Both the position numbers and the translations under genes were made by a program. A stretch of 64,000 nucleotides of DNA from Candidatus Saccharimonadota bacterium (lineage in GTDB: Bacteria; Patescibacteriota; Saccharimonadia; Saccharimonadales; Saccharimonadaceae). The stretch spans positions 1-64,000 of the forward strand of contig JAFRJX010000008.1 of the NCBI GenBank assembly GCA_017432025.1. The letters are read 5' to 3'. A model generated the notes under the pieces. It had not been told where the DNA came from. It did no database searches and saw only the letters and a program-made list of their open reading frames with translations. Every line of letters starts with the position of its first letter. Position 1 is the stretch's first letter. This document shows, piece by piece, positions 40,566 through 49,215 of this stretch.

Positions 40566-41665
40566 GTCCTTTGATTCACGATCTTAGTGTAACTTTCGAT
40601 GATACGAAGGACTTTGTCGGAAACATTTGTGGCAGTATAGTCCGGAACGAGAATCTTGGAATTATCCGGCTGGGCCTTGGTAGCGATTTCGATAGCGGAG
40701 ACAAGGCCTTCAGCATCGATACCGCTTAAGACGATGGTGCCAGCGTCGAGACCTTCTGGGCGCTCGGTGGAAGTACGGACGGAAACGGCAGGGAAATGCA
40801 TGATGGAGGACTCTTCGGTAATGGTGCCACTATCAGACAAAACGCAAAAGGCGTTGAGCTGAAGAGCATTGTAATCAATGAAACCAAGTGGATCGAGATT
40901 CTTGATGAGCGGATTGAATTCAATATGTTCGGCATCAATGCGTTTGCGGGTACGTGGGTGAGTCGAGAAGATAACTGGGAGGTTGTACTTCTCGGCAACT
41001 TTATTCAAGGAATCACAAACCGTGTGGAAATTGTCTTTGATATCGAGATTCTCTTCACGGTGAAGGCTCACGATAAAGTATTTACCTTTTTCGACACCGA
41101 GGCGGCTACAAACATCGCAGGCGTCGATTTTGGATTTAAATTTGTCGAGGACTTCGGTCATTGGTGAACCGGTGACATAGACGCTGTCGTCACGCTTACC
41201 TTCGGCAATGAGATAACGACGAGCATTCTCGGAGTAGGATAGATTGATGTCGCTGACGTGATCGACGACGCGGCGGTTGATTTCTTCTGGAACGTTGAAG
41301 TCAAAACAGCGGTTGCCAGCTTCCATGTGGAAGATTGGGATTTTGAGACGCTTCGCGGAATAGGCGGAGAGACAGCTGTTGGTATCACCGAGAATTAGAA
41401 GCGCATCTGGCTTTTCTTGTTCCATGATGGCGTAGGTTTTAGCGATGATGTTGCCAACACTTTCGCCGAGATTGTCGCCGGCAGCGTTCAAATAATAGTC
41501 TGGATTTCGGAGATCCAAATCTTTAAAAAAGATTTCGTTTAGATTGTAGTCGTAGTTTTGGCCGGTATGGACTAAAACGACTTGATGGAACTGCTCCAAC
41601 TTTTTAATAACTTCGCTTAAGCGAATAATCTCGGGGCGAGTGCCGACGATGACCATGATTTTCAT
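40553..41665 (-). CDS. UDP-N-acetylglucosamine 2-epimerase family, CapG/FnlC-like
   Basis: The 370-residue epimerase has VIVGTRPEIIRLSEVIKKLE, LVHTGQNYDYNLNEIFFKDL, MEAGNRCFDFNVPEEINRRV, SLHREENLD and LSDSGTITEESS. In an operon with a CapE-like and a CapF-like gene it is best read as the last step to UDP-L-FucNAc (CapG/FnlC) rather than WecB making UDP-ManNAc; sequence alone cannot decide. Confidence 0.9.
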   Translation of the reverse strand: MKIMVIVGTRPEIIRLSEVIKKLEQFHQVVLVHTGQNYDYNLNEIFFKDLDLRNPDYYLNAAGDNLGESVGNIIAKTYAIMEQEKPDALLILGDTNSCLSAYSAKRLKIPIFHMEAGNRCFDFNVPEEINRRVVDHVSDINLSYSENARRYLIAEGKRDDSVYVTGSPMTEVLDKFKSKIDACDVCSRLGVEKGKYFIVSLHREENLDIKDNFHTVCDSLNKVAEKYNLPVIFSTHPRTRKRIDAEHIEFNPLIKNLDPLGFIDYNALQLNAFCVLSDSGTITEESSIMHFPAVSVRTSTERPEGLDAGTIVLSGIDAEGLVSAIEIATKAQPDNSKILVPDYTATNVSDKVLRIIESYTKIVNQRTWKK

Positions 41666-41666
41666 A

Positions 41667-42524
41667 TTATTTGTCCATCCTTTCTTTTAAATCCGTGTAT
41701 AAATCCGGGTGAGCGTCGACCCAGGCACGCATGTCTTTAACCATTTGTTCGTAGCTTGGAATCTTGAAGTCGTGGCTTTTATTAGTTCTAATTAAACTCT
41801 TGTCACTCTTTTTGGTGTCGTCATCGACAACTGTAATACCGAAGTGGAAATATTTTTCAAATAGACGGATAAGCTCGCTTTTCGCGATTTTTTCGTTATT
41901 TACGACGTGGTGGAAGCCGGTGATTTTTTCTTTCAAACCTTCTTCAATCACGCGGGCGAGCTCGACGGTAGTAACGCCAGTCCAAAAGACTTTGGAATAA
42001 CCTTTCACTTCGCCAGATTGTTTAGAGAACCAGTTAAATAAACCGATGCCGTTTGGATTGATATCTGGGCCAACAATGGATAGGCGGAGAGTCAAGGCGC
42101 GGTCGCTTTTTACTTCGCCCATGGCTTTAGAAATGCCGTAGAAACTAGTGGCATTTGGCACGGCGTCTTCGGTGTAATCACCATTTTCACCATCAAAGAC
42201 ACAATCGGTAGTGACGTGAACGAGCGTAAATTCGTACTTTTTGGCTAATTCATCTAAGTAGTTAGGGAGAAAACTATTTAAGAGAATGGCGAGAGCATGG
42301 TGCTTCTCGGCAGCTTCGTTTAAGATGCCAATGCAGTTTATGATGGCATCCGGATGAACGCGAGCAATAATACCTTCGATGCTGTAGACATTTTCATAGG
42401 CGTCGAAATAATAGTTATCGTTCGGATCGCGAGAAGTTTTGACAACTTCGTGGCCTTTTTCGGTGAGATAAGTCGTCACAACATGGCCGAGCATTCCGTC
42501 TGCGCCGAGAATCAATATTTTCAT
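41667..42524 (-). CDS. RmlD/CapF-like SDR reductase
   Basis: The 285-residue reductase has the NAD(P) motif ILGADGMLGHVVTTYL, VHVTTDCVFDGENGDYTED and the YGISKAMGE catalytic Tyr/Lys. It fits the 4-keto reductase step in UDP-L-FucNAc synthesis. CapF/FnlB of other bacteria carry an extra cupin domain; this protein stops before that. AAGGAGGG lies upstream of its ATG, and CapE ends 10 nt before. Confidence 0.88.
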   Translation of the reverse strand: MKILILGADGMLGHVVTTYLTEKGHEVVKTSRDPNDNYYFDAYENVYSIEGIIARVHPDAIINCIGILNEAAEKHHALAILLNSFLPNYLDELAKKYEFTLVHVTTDCVFDGENGDYTEDAVPNATSFYGISKAMGEVKSDRALTLRLSIVGPDINPNGIGLFNWFSKQSGEVKGYSKVFWTGVTTVELARVIEEGLKEKITGFHHVVNNEKIAKSELIRLFEKYFHFGITVVDDDTKKSDKSLIRTNKSHDFKIPSYEQMVKDMRAWVDAHPDLYTDLKERMDK

Positions 42525-42533
42525 GCACCCTCC

Positions 42534-43547
42534 TTATTTAAATAAATCAAGTTTTAGAAGTAACTTCTTCATACCTTCAACATCGAGACGTTCAGTGTTG
42601 TGAGAATGATAATCTTCGATAGTATCGAATTTAGTAGTGCCTTCAACTTCGTATTTCTGGTAGTTGAGATTACGCTTGTCGGCCTTGATACGGTAGTAAT
42701 TGCCACAGTCTTTAGCAGTAAGCATCTCTTCTTTAGTAACGAGAGTTTCATAAAGCTTTTCGCCATGACGGGTACCAATGTATTTAATTGGATGGCCAGG
42801 ATCCTTTAATTCGCAAACGGCTTTAGCAAGCGTATCGATGGTGGCAGCTGGAGCCTTTTGAACGAAGAGATCGCCTTGCTCACCATTTTCGAAAGCGTAG
42901 AGAACGAGGTCAACGGCGTCTTCCAACGTCATCATGAAACGAGTCATGTCTGGGTTGGTGATGGTAAGCGGAAGACCATGTGCAATTTGATCACAAAATA
43001 GAGGAATGACGCTACCACGGGAAGCCATGACGTTACCATAACGAGTACGGCAAATGATTGTGTCGCTGTTTTTGACTTCGCGACCTTTAGCGATGGCGAC
43101 TTTTTCCATCAGAGCTTTGCTCATACCCATCGCGTTGATTGGGTAAGCAGCTTTGTCGGTCGAGAGAACGACGACGCGTTTAACTTTGTGGTTAATGGCA
43201 GCTTCGAGAACATTTTCGGTACCAAGGACGTTGGTCTTAACGGCTTGGATAGGGAAGAATTCACAAGATGGAACTTGTTTTAAAGCTGCAGCGTGGAAGA
43301 CAAAGTCAACACCGTCCATGGCGTCATCGACGCTACGATAGTCGCGGACATCACCAATGAAGAATTTGATTTTGTCATTCTTATATTTGATGCGCATATC
43401 TTCTTGTTTCTTTTCGTCACGAGAGAAGATGCGAATTTCTTTGAGCTCGATATCATCTTTCAGAAAACGATCGAGTACTTTGTTGCCAAAAGAACCGGTA
43501 CCGCCGGTAATCAGCAAAATTTTATCCTTAAATAACTCCCTTTTCAT
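42534..43547 (-). CDS. capE: UDP-sugar dehydratase/epimerase, CapE/FnlA-like
   Basis: The 337-residue SDR has ILLITGGTGSFGNKVLDRFL, HAAALKQVPSCEFFPIQAVK and STDKAAYPINAMGMSKALME. The usual Tyr of YxxxK is Met, exactly as known in CapE. This supports the 4,6-dehydratase and epimerase steps from UDP-GlcNAc toward UDP-L-FucNAc. I start it at 43547 because of the leaderless box and the family start; the longer frame begins in the upstream gene's region. It leads the five-gene operon. Confidence 0.92.
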   Translation of the reverse strand: MKRELFKDKILLITGGTGSFGNKVLDRFLKDDIELKEIRIFSRDEKKQEDMRIKYKNDKIKFFIGDVRDYRSVDDAMDGVDFVFHAAALKQVPSCEFFPIQAVKTNVLGTENVLEAAINHKVKRVVVLSTDKAAYPINAMGMSKALMEKVAIAKGREVKNSDTIICRTRYGNVMASRGSVIPLFCDQIAHGLPLTITNPDMTRFMMTLEDAVDLVLYAFENGEQGDLFVQKAPAATIDTLAKAVCELKDPGHPIKYIGTRHGEKLYETLVTKEEMLTAKDCGNYYRIKADKRNLNYQKYEVEGTTKFDTIEDYHSHNTERLDVEGMKKLLLKLDLFK

Positions 43548-43554
43548 GCTGTTA

Positions 43555-43560
43555 ATTATA
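43555..43560 (-). promoter_or_regulatory. Leaderless -10 box of the capE operon
   Basis: TATAAT on the minus strand, 7 nt before the ATG at 43547. Confidence 0.65.
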
Positions 43561-43572
43561 GCATGATTAACC

Positions 43573-44694
43573 CTAATAAACAATCTTATGCCACTCTTTT
43601 TGTATCTGTTCTTGGTCGTAACTATCAATGGTCTTGTTGATGGCTTTTTGGAAGCTTTGGAGCTTATTTTTATCGTTTAATAATTCGATGATTTTAGCTG
43701 CCATTTGATCAGTATTGGCATTTGGAATAAGAACACCGACGTCGTTTTTTATCTGAGCGCGGGCGCCAGAGGCGCGGGCGAAAGCGATGCAAGGAAGACC
43801 ATAACTCATGGCTTCAGCGAGAACGAGGCCGAAGGCTTCAGTAATGGAGGTCATCACGAAGAGAGAACTGTCATAGTAATATTTTTCGATTTCTTTTTGC
43901 GTGAGGAAGCCAGGCAAAGAAATGACTTTTTCAAGACCGAGAGTTTTCACTTTTTCGCGAACGGACGGAAGGGTGACGCCATCGCCGATGATGGTGAGAT
44001 GGGTATCCTTATCTTTTTCGTGGACTTTTGCCATGATGTCGACGAGAGTTTCGAAATCTTTTTCAGGGACGAAACGGCCAACCGAAATAAGGTTCTTATT
44101 TTTTAAATCAGACTTCTTGGTTGGGATAGCATCGAGTGGATTATTGATCTGAATACATTTTACTGCGGTTAGTTTTTCGTAGTCTTTTTTCAGTTCGTCG
44201 GTCGCAACGACAAGGTAGTTAAAACCTTTGATAGAGTCCATCAACTCTTCGATGTAGTGTTGACTATTCTGATGATAGTTATGATCGGTGGCGATTTTTA
44301 CAGCGTCGCTAGCATAGAACTTACTAACGAGGCAATTGTACTCGGCGCGGTCGGTAATAATGAAATCGGTTTTAAGATTCTTGAAAAATTCATCAAAGAC
44401 TTTATCTTTCGTATCGTAGATTTCTTTACGACGGGCGATTTCCTTTGGAATTTTATGCCACTTAAAAGAGGTGATGAGATTTTTCATTGAAACTTCGGCC
44501 GGCTGAACGGGAGTTAGGAACGTAGTTTTAACTTTTGGACTAACCGGAAAAGCGAGTTTATCTTCGGCTTTACCATAGTTTGAAACGAGCTCGACTTCAA
44601 AATCGGAAGCGAACATATTCGCCAGAGTCGTAACGAAGCGTTCAATACCACCAGGTGTTTTTAACTGCATGGTGATAATGGTGACTTTTTTCAT
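43573..44694 (-). CDS. Family 4 glycosyltransferase
   Basis: The 373-residue GT-B enzyme starts VTIITMQLKTPGGIERFVTT and has ISVGRFVPEKDFETLVDIMA and the donor-site block LFVMTSITEAFGLVLAEAMS. It overlaps the exporter ATPase gene by 4 nt, so it belongs to the permease-ATPase-GT operon and probably acts on the exported polymer. Confidence 0.92.
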   Translation of the reverse strand: MKKVTIITMQLKTPGGIERFVTTLANMFASDFEVELVSNYGKAEDKLAFPVSPKVKTTFLTPVQPAEVSMKNLITSFKWHKIPKEIARRKEIYDTKDKVFDEFFKNLKTDFIITDRAEYNCLVSKFYASDAVKIATDHNYHQNSQHYIEELMDSIKGFNYLVVATDELKKDYEKLTAVKCIQINNPLDAIPTKKSDLKNKNLISVGRFVPEKDFETLVDIMAKVHEKDKDTHLTIIGDGVTLPSVREKVKTLGLEKVISLPGFLTQKEIEKYYYDSSLFVMTSITEAFGLVLAEAMSYGLPCIAFARASGARAQIKNDVGVLIPNANTDQMAAKIIELLNDKNKLQSFQKAINKTIDSYDQEQIQKEWHKIVY

Positions 44695-45476
44695 TTCTTG
44701 ATACCAAGCATTTCGGTGTAAGCGTCGGCGACTTTATTTGGATCGCCATCCATGACGATTTTACCTTGTTCAATTAAGATGGCACGATCGCAAAATTCGC
44801 GGACGTTTTCCATGGAGTGAGTGACGAGAATAACAGTTTGCTTGTTTTCGTGGAGTGATTTGAAATAATCATTACATTTTTTCTGGAAGGCAGCATCACC
44901 AACGGCGAGGACTTCATCGAGGAGAAGGATGTCACCACGGGCACGAATTGCAATTGAGAAAGCGAGACGAACTTGCATACCAGAAGAATAATTCTTTAAT
45001 TTTTGGTCTTGGAATTGCTCGAGTTCGGCGAATTTCCAGATGTCATCATACATGGCGTCCATCTCGGCATTGGAGAAGCCGAGCAGAGCGCCATTTAGAT
45101 AGACGTTTTCACGACCAGTGAGTTCGTAGTTGAAGCCAACACCAAGTTCGATAAACGGAATTAAAGTGCCATTAATCACGATTTCGCCTGCTTGTGGATA
45201 GTAAATACCAGCGAGGATTTTGAGCAAGGTAGATTTACCGGAGCCGTTACGGCCGACGATGCCGACAAATTCGCCTTTTTTAATATCGAAATCAAGACCA
45301 CGAAGGACTTTTTGTTCTTTGTAACCTTTAATGCCACGGAGACGATTGAAGATAGCTTGTTTTAGGCCGAAAGATTGTTCGGTTGGAAGACGGAAGCTTT
45401 TCTTCAGGTTTTTAACTTCGATAGCGATGCCGTTATCGAGTTCAACTTCTGTACGAGTACCGAGTTTACGTCTCAT
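44691..45476 (-). CDS. Polysaccharide/teichoic acid ABC exporter ATPase (Wzt/TagH type)
   Basis: The 261-residue ATPase has Walker A GIVGRNGSGKSTLLKILAG, the YSSGMQVRLAFSIA signature and DILLLDEVLAVGDAAFQKKC typical of polymer exporters. It lacks the C-terminal carbohydrate-binding domain of some Wzt proteins. It works with the permease whose gene overlaps its start by one nt. Confidence 0.95.
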   Translation of the reverse strand: MRRKLGTRTEVELDNGIAIEVKNLKKSFRLPTEQSFGLKQAIFNRLRGIKGYKEQKVLRGLDFDIKKGEFVGIVGRNGSGKSTLLKILAGIYYPQAGEIVINGTLIPFIELGVGFNYELTGRENVYLNGALLGFSNAEMDAMYDDIWKFAELEQFQDQKLKNYSSGMQVRLAFSIAIRARGDILLLDEVLAVGDAAFQKKCNDYFKSLHENKQTVILVTHSMENVREFCDRAILIEQGKIVMDGDPNKVADAYTEMLGIKK

Positions 45477-46285
45477 TAGACCTCCTCCGCAAAGAATTTA
45501 GATTTATGACGGAAGGTAAGAGCGCCAGCGATGAGAATTACAACGACGATGACAAGTGGAACGATGGCGTACGGAAGACCGACGAAATTCCAAGTGGTAA
45601 CGGTTTCTGGGGTGATGAGATTGAAACGAACATCTTGAATGCATTGGGCGATTGGATTTAAAAGAATAATCTTAGCAGCGAGGGTACTGGTACCGGCGAC
45701 CATTTGAATTGGATAGATAATTGGCACAGCATAGAATAAAGCTTGCACTAAGACATCCCAAATCGAAGTGATATCACGGTATTTAACATTGATGGCACCA
45801 AGCAAGAAGGCGATGCCAAGAGAGAGAAGATAAAGCTCGAGAATAATTGGGATAACGAGGAACCAAGACCAGCTTGGGGCGACGCCATTAATGAGCGCAA
45901 AAATCACGACTACGATCAAGTTGATGCCGAGATTGATGAGGGCGGTAAGCTGAGAGGAAACGACAACGATGTATTTTGGAAAACTGATTTTACGAAGGAG
46001 TTCACCGCGAGCGATGATAGCTTGGATGCCTTGGGAAGTGCATTCAGTAAAGAAGCTCCAAAGGGTGGTACCACAGAGAAGATAAACTGGATAATGCGGA
46101 ATGTCGTTACCAATCTTTAAGAGTTTAGAAAACACGATATAGAGAATTGCGAACATCATGAGCGGGCGAAGGAGTGCCCATAAATAACCCAGAACCGAAC
46201 CCTGATAACGGAGTTTAAAATCCGTTTTGGTGAGTTCCTTAAGAAGAATCCGATTTTTGCGATTCAAAACACGAGGGATTTTCAT
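45476..46285 (-). CDS. Polysaccharide/teichoic acid ABC exporter permease (Wzm/TagG type)
   Basis: The 269-residue protein has six membrane helices of the ABC-2 type, starting with RNRILLKELTKTDFKLRYQG, SVLGYLWALLRPLMMF, and with INVKYRDITSIWDVLVQALF in the middle. With the ATPase it flips a lipid-linked glycan to the outside. It is the first gene of this operon; its upstream box TAGAAT lies about 10 nt away. Confidence 0.95.
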   Translation of the reverse strand: MKIPRVLNRKNRILLKELTKTDFKLRYQGSVLGYLWALLRPLMMFAILYIVFSKLLKIGNDIPHYPVYLLCGTTLWSFFTECTSQGIQAIIARGELLRKISFPKYIVVVSSQLTALINLGINLIVVVIFALINGVAPSWSWFLVIPIILELYLLSLGIAFLLGAINVKYRDITSIWDVLVQALFYAVPIIYPIQMVAGTSTLAAKIILLNPIAQCIQDVRFNLITPETVTTWNFVGLPYAIVPLVIVVVILIAGALTFRHKSKFFAEEV

Positions 46286-46308
46286 ATATAGTATTATTCT
46301 ATCATATT

Positions 46309-47130
46309 TTACTGTTTAGCGCGACGTTTCGAGCGGATGTAGGATACGCGCCACCGAGCGCGGACAGTGTGAAGCCAAAACTTTTCTATCATGGTTGGTC
46401 GTGGGCCGAGCCAAGTTTTCAGATCTTGATATTGCCTCTGCCAGTTTTCCCATTTAGTGGCAGCGCTTCTAATGGTGCTTGTCTCGGTACCAAAATTATA
46501 GATGTAGAGAGCCTCTAAAACGAAACGAGGTTCGCCGTCTGCGAGATTTAGATAATCAAGGACGAACTTAGTGTCTTCGGCAAAATTTAAGGATTCGTCG
46601 AAATGGCATTCCTTGGCGAATTTCGCTTGATAGAGTTTGTTGACAGAGGAATACATGCGGCCATCGATGGCGAGCAGATAGAGGATGTAGGTTTTTTTCG
46701 TTTCATTTTTCTTGCGACTCCTAAGTGGCTTAATATAAACATCTTCGGCAGTTTTAGTGCGAAGGCGTTTGTAATGGACGCCACAAACAGAGAGGGAAGT
46801 ATTGTTGTCGTAGGCATGTAAGAGCTTTTCGTAATAATCCGGCTTAATAAAATCGTCGCTATCGATGAAACTGACATAATCGCCGGTCACGGATTTTAGG
46901 CCATGGTTTCTCGCGGCGGATTGGCCGGCATTTTTTTGGTGAATAACTTTAATGCGTTTGTCTTTTTTAGTATAAGTATCTGCAATTTTACCAGATTCAT
47001 CGGTGGAACCATCGTCAACTAAGATAATTTCAAGCTCTTTGTGAGTTTGATTTACGATCGAATCAAGACAATTTTCTAAATATTTAGCAGTGTTATAAAT
47101 CGGGACGATGACAGAAATCTTGGAACTCAT
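46309..47130 (-). CDS. Family 2 glycosyltransferase
   Basis: The 273-residue enzyme has KISVIVPIYNTAKYLENCLD, ILVDDGSTDESGKIADTYTK and the DXD-like YVSFIDSDDFIKPDYYEKLL, with a basic C-terminus. Its start overlaps the GtrA gene by 4 nt. The specific sugar is unknown. Confidence 0.93.
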   Translation of the reverse strand: MSSKISVIVPIYNTAKYLENCLDSIVNQTHKELEIILVDDGSTDESGKIADTYTKKDKRIKVIHQKNAGQSAARNHGLKSVTGDYVSFIDSDDFIKPDYYEKLLHAYDNNTSLSVCGVHYKRLRTKTAEDVYIKPLRSRKKNETKKTYILYLLAIDGRMYSSVNKLYQAKFAKECHFDESLNFAEDTKFVLDYLNLADGEPRFVLEALYIYNFGTETSTIRSAATKWENWQRQYQDLKTWLGPRPTMIEKFWLHTVRARWRVSYIRSKRRAKQ

Positions 47131-47618
47131 TTTTTCTTGGTATCCTTTTTCGCGGTGGTTTTCTTAGCCGGAGTTTTTTCTTTACCAAAGACGAGGCGAT
47201 CATAGAAGAGGAAGTTGAGAGTTAGGGTAATTAGTGTTACGAAAATGAAAATTGTGGTGCTCTCGACAAATTCATAAGTAAACGAAAAGCCCATGCCGAA
47301 GGAAATGCTGTAGAGGAAATTATGAATTGGTGTGTTGAATTTGAAGAGCCAAGTGAAGAACGGCGCAATCGCAAAAGCGGTGATGGCATTCCAGATAAAG
47401 AACATGATGATGCCGTGGTTGGTTGGCTTGCGCTCCTTCCAGGTAATGTTGGAGTGGAGGATGAATGCAAGGATGGTCGCAAAGATGTAGGATATGCCAC
47501 TGCAGAGCCAGAGTAAATCATTATTATTAAAAATAACGTGAACTAGAAAAGTATAAAAAAGATATTGAGTGATAGTGAGAATAATACCCACAATAACAAA
47601 TTTAAGTCCGCGATTCAT
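47127..47618 (-). CDS. GtrA-family membrane protein
   Basis: The 163-residue protein has four helices and the GtrA pattern RGLKFVIVGIILTITQYLFY, NITWKERK. GtrA proteins are thought to flip undecaprenyl-linked sugars. It has a Lys-rich tail and leads a two-gene unit with the glycosyltransferase. A TATAAT box lies 6 nt upstream of its ATG. Confidence 0.9.
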   Translation of the reverse strand: MNRGLKFVIVGIILTITQYLFYTFLVHVIFNNNDLLWLCSGISYIFATILAFILHSNITWKERKPTNHGIIMFFIWNAITAFAIAPFFTWLFKFNTPIHNFLYSISFGMGFSFTYEFVESTTIFIFVTLITLTLNFLFYDRLVFGKEKTPAKKTTAKKDTKKK

Positions 47619-47624
47619 GCAATT

Positions 47625-47630
47625 ATTATA
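47625..47630 (-). promoter_or_regulatory. Leaderless -10 box of the GtrA unit
   Basis: TATAAT on the minus strand, 6 nt before the ATG at 47618; divergent from the box at 47651. Confidence 0.65.
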
Positions 47631-47650
47631 ACATTTAGCGAATTAAATTG

Positions 47651-47656
47651 TATAAT
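47651..47656 (+). promoter_or_regulatory. -10 box of the GtrII-like gene
   Basis: TATAAT, 7 nt before an ATG at 47664 and 22 nt before the ATG at 47679 that has AAGGAGG. Both starts are possible. Confidence 0.6.
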
Positions 47657-47678
47657 TCAGCATATGAAGGAGGTAAAA

Positions 47679-49151
47679 ATGAAGAAGTATTATGAGGTGT
47701 TGAGACCGTTTCTGAAACCTTTTTTAATTGTGTTTTTAATTTATGGTTTTTCGATGTTGTCAGTATGGCGGAGCGGTGCGTCCTTTATTGATGATAGAGG
47801 AAGAGCAATTTTTGGTTATGCGTGGACATCGGATTTTAATCGATATTCGTCGACGGCTTTTGGGCTTTTAATGAATGCGAATGACCGGTTGCTTGATATA
47901 TCACCTTGGTCGCAGATTCTTGCGATGATGATTCTAGCTGCCACGAGTGTGATAATCACTTATATCCTTTGTGATAAGAAGATTAAATATTTGCCACTCG
48001 TATTAACGGCGTTTGTGGGGTTAACGCCACTTGCAATTGAATGTTGGATGTATAAATTTGATGCGCCTTGCATTGCACTTTCGGTGCTAGTGTCAGTGAT
48101 ACCGATATTATGGTGGCCGAAAGAGATTAATAAAAAATCAGTAACGAAATTTGGTGTGGTGACGGTGATTTCAATGCTTGTGATGTGGACAACTTATCAA
48201 GCGTCGAGTGGAATACTTCCAGTTTTATGTGTATATATGGCGACGAAAGATTATTTAAAAGGGGAAAACTGCCGGGATATTATTAAAAAATTAGCTCTTT
48301 CAGTGGTATTTTGCGTAATTCCAGCGCTTCTATTCAAGTTTTGTTTACCAGAACCAGAGAAAAGTTATCGGAATAATGAGATGATTTCACTAGCGGAACT
48401 AGTGCCGGGGATTTGGAATAATTTTGTGGCACATCTTACACTAATGGTACAGAGTCTAAACATCTGGCAGAAGATTTTGGCAGTCTTATCGTTCGGCGGA
48501 ATGTTGATTCTAGTGATTAAAAATTATAAGAAAAAAAGTTTAGTACTATTGTTAGCCTTCTTGGTGGCAGTACCACTATCGATTGGAGCATATTTGTTGT
48601 TAAAGAATCCACCACTAACACCAAGATCATTGGTAGGGATTGGAATAGCATTTGTGCCGGTAATGATAATTGCAACAAAAAATATAGGTAAAATCTTCGA
48701 TTATTTCTGTGTTGGTCCAAGTTTAGTTTTGTTATACTCGTTTATTATGTTTGTACTAGCATTTGGGAATGGGCTAGCCGACCAGGAAAGGTGGGCGAAT
48801 TTTAGAGTGGAAGATTTAATCGGTGGATTATCAAAACTATACCCGGATAAAGAAGAAGTATCTAGAAGGATAATACAGATAGATGGTGATATTGGAATGA
48901 GTAAGGTGATGCAACATGTGGCCGATGAATATCCAGCAGCGAGAAAACTCGTAACTATTCAAGAGACTGGGCTTAGCCGAGCATCTTGGGGGTTAACGAA
49001 GATTAGAAGTTATTATAATCGAGAACAGTCTTTTGAAGAAAATGAAGCCTTTGATGCTCATTGCGGTCCTGAAGTGAATAAAGTGATGAGAAACACTTAT
49101 TATTATACCGTGAGGGATAATGGCGAGTATATCTGCGTGGACTTGAAATAG
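47679..49151 (+). CDS. GtrII-like membrane glucosyltransferase
   Basis: The 490-residue protein has about ten or eleven membrane helices. Its early outer loop SGASFIDDRGRAIFGYAWTS is followed by DFNRYSSTAFGLLM, which fits the GtrII group of GT-C enzymes that add glucose to surface polymers from a lipid carrier. The C-terminal part (after LADQERWANFRVEDLIGG) is soluble and outside. I prefer the ATG at 47679 for its Shine-Dalgarno sequence; 47664 is 5 codons longer. Confidence 0.82.
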   Translation: MKKYYEVLRPFLKPFLIVFLIYGFSMLSVWRSGASFIDDRGRAIFGYAWTSDFNRYSSTAFGLLMNANDRLLDISPWSQILAMMILAATSVIITYILCDKKIKYLPLVLTAFVGLTPLAIECWMYKFDAPCIALSVLVSVIPILWWPKEINKKSVTKFGVVTVISMLVMWTTYQASSGILPVLCVYMATKDYLKGENCRDIIKKLALSVVFCVIPALLFKFCLPEPEKSYRNNEMISLAELVPGIWNNFVAHLTLMVQSLNIWQKILAVLSFGGMLILVIKNYKKKSLVLLLAFLVAVPLSIGAYLLLKNPPLTPRSLVGIGIAFVPVMIIATKNIGKIFDYFCVGPSLVLLYSFIMFVLAFGNGLADQERWANFRVEDLIGGLSKLYPDKEEVSRRIIQIDGDIGMSKVMQHVADEYPAARKLVTIQETGLSRASWGLTKIRSYYNREQSFEENEAFDAHCGPEVNKVMRNTYYYTVRDNGEYICVDLK

Positions 49152-49182
49152 GCCTTACTCTAGACAAAACGCAAGTTTTTTG

Positions 49183-49188
49183 GTATAA
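49183..49188 (+). promoter_or_regulatory. -10 box of uvrA
   Basis: TATAAT, followed by a leader of about 20 nt with AGGGGAT before the ATG at 49216. Confidence 0.55.
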
Positions 49189-49215
49189 TAACTGATTAGT
49201 TTGATTAGGGGATGT

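Noticed and set aside
40553-41665. Naming the epimerase wecB outright
   Set aside because: Operon partners point to the L-FucNAc route, so the symbol would mislead.
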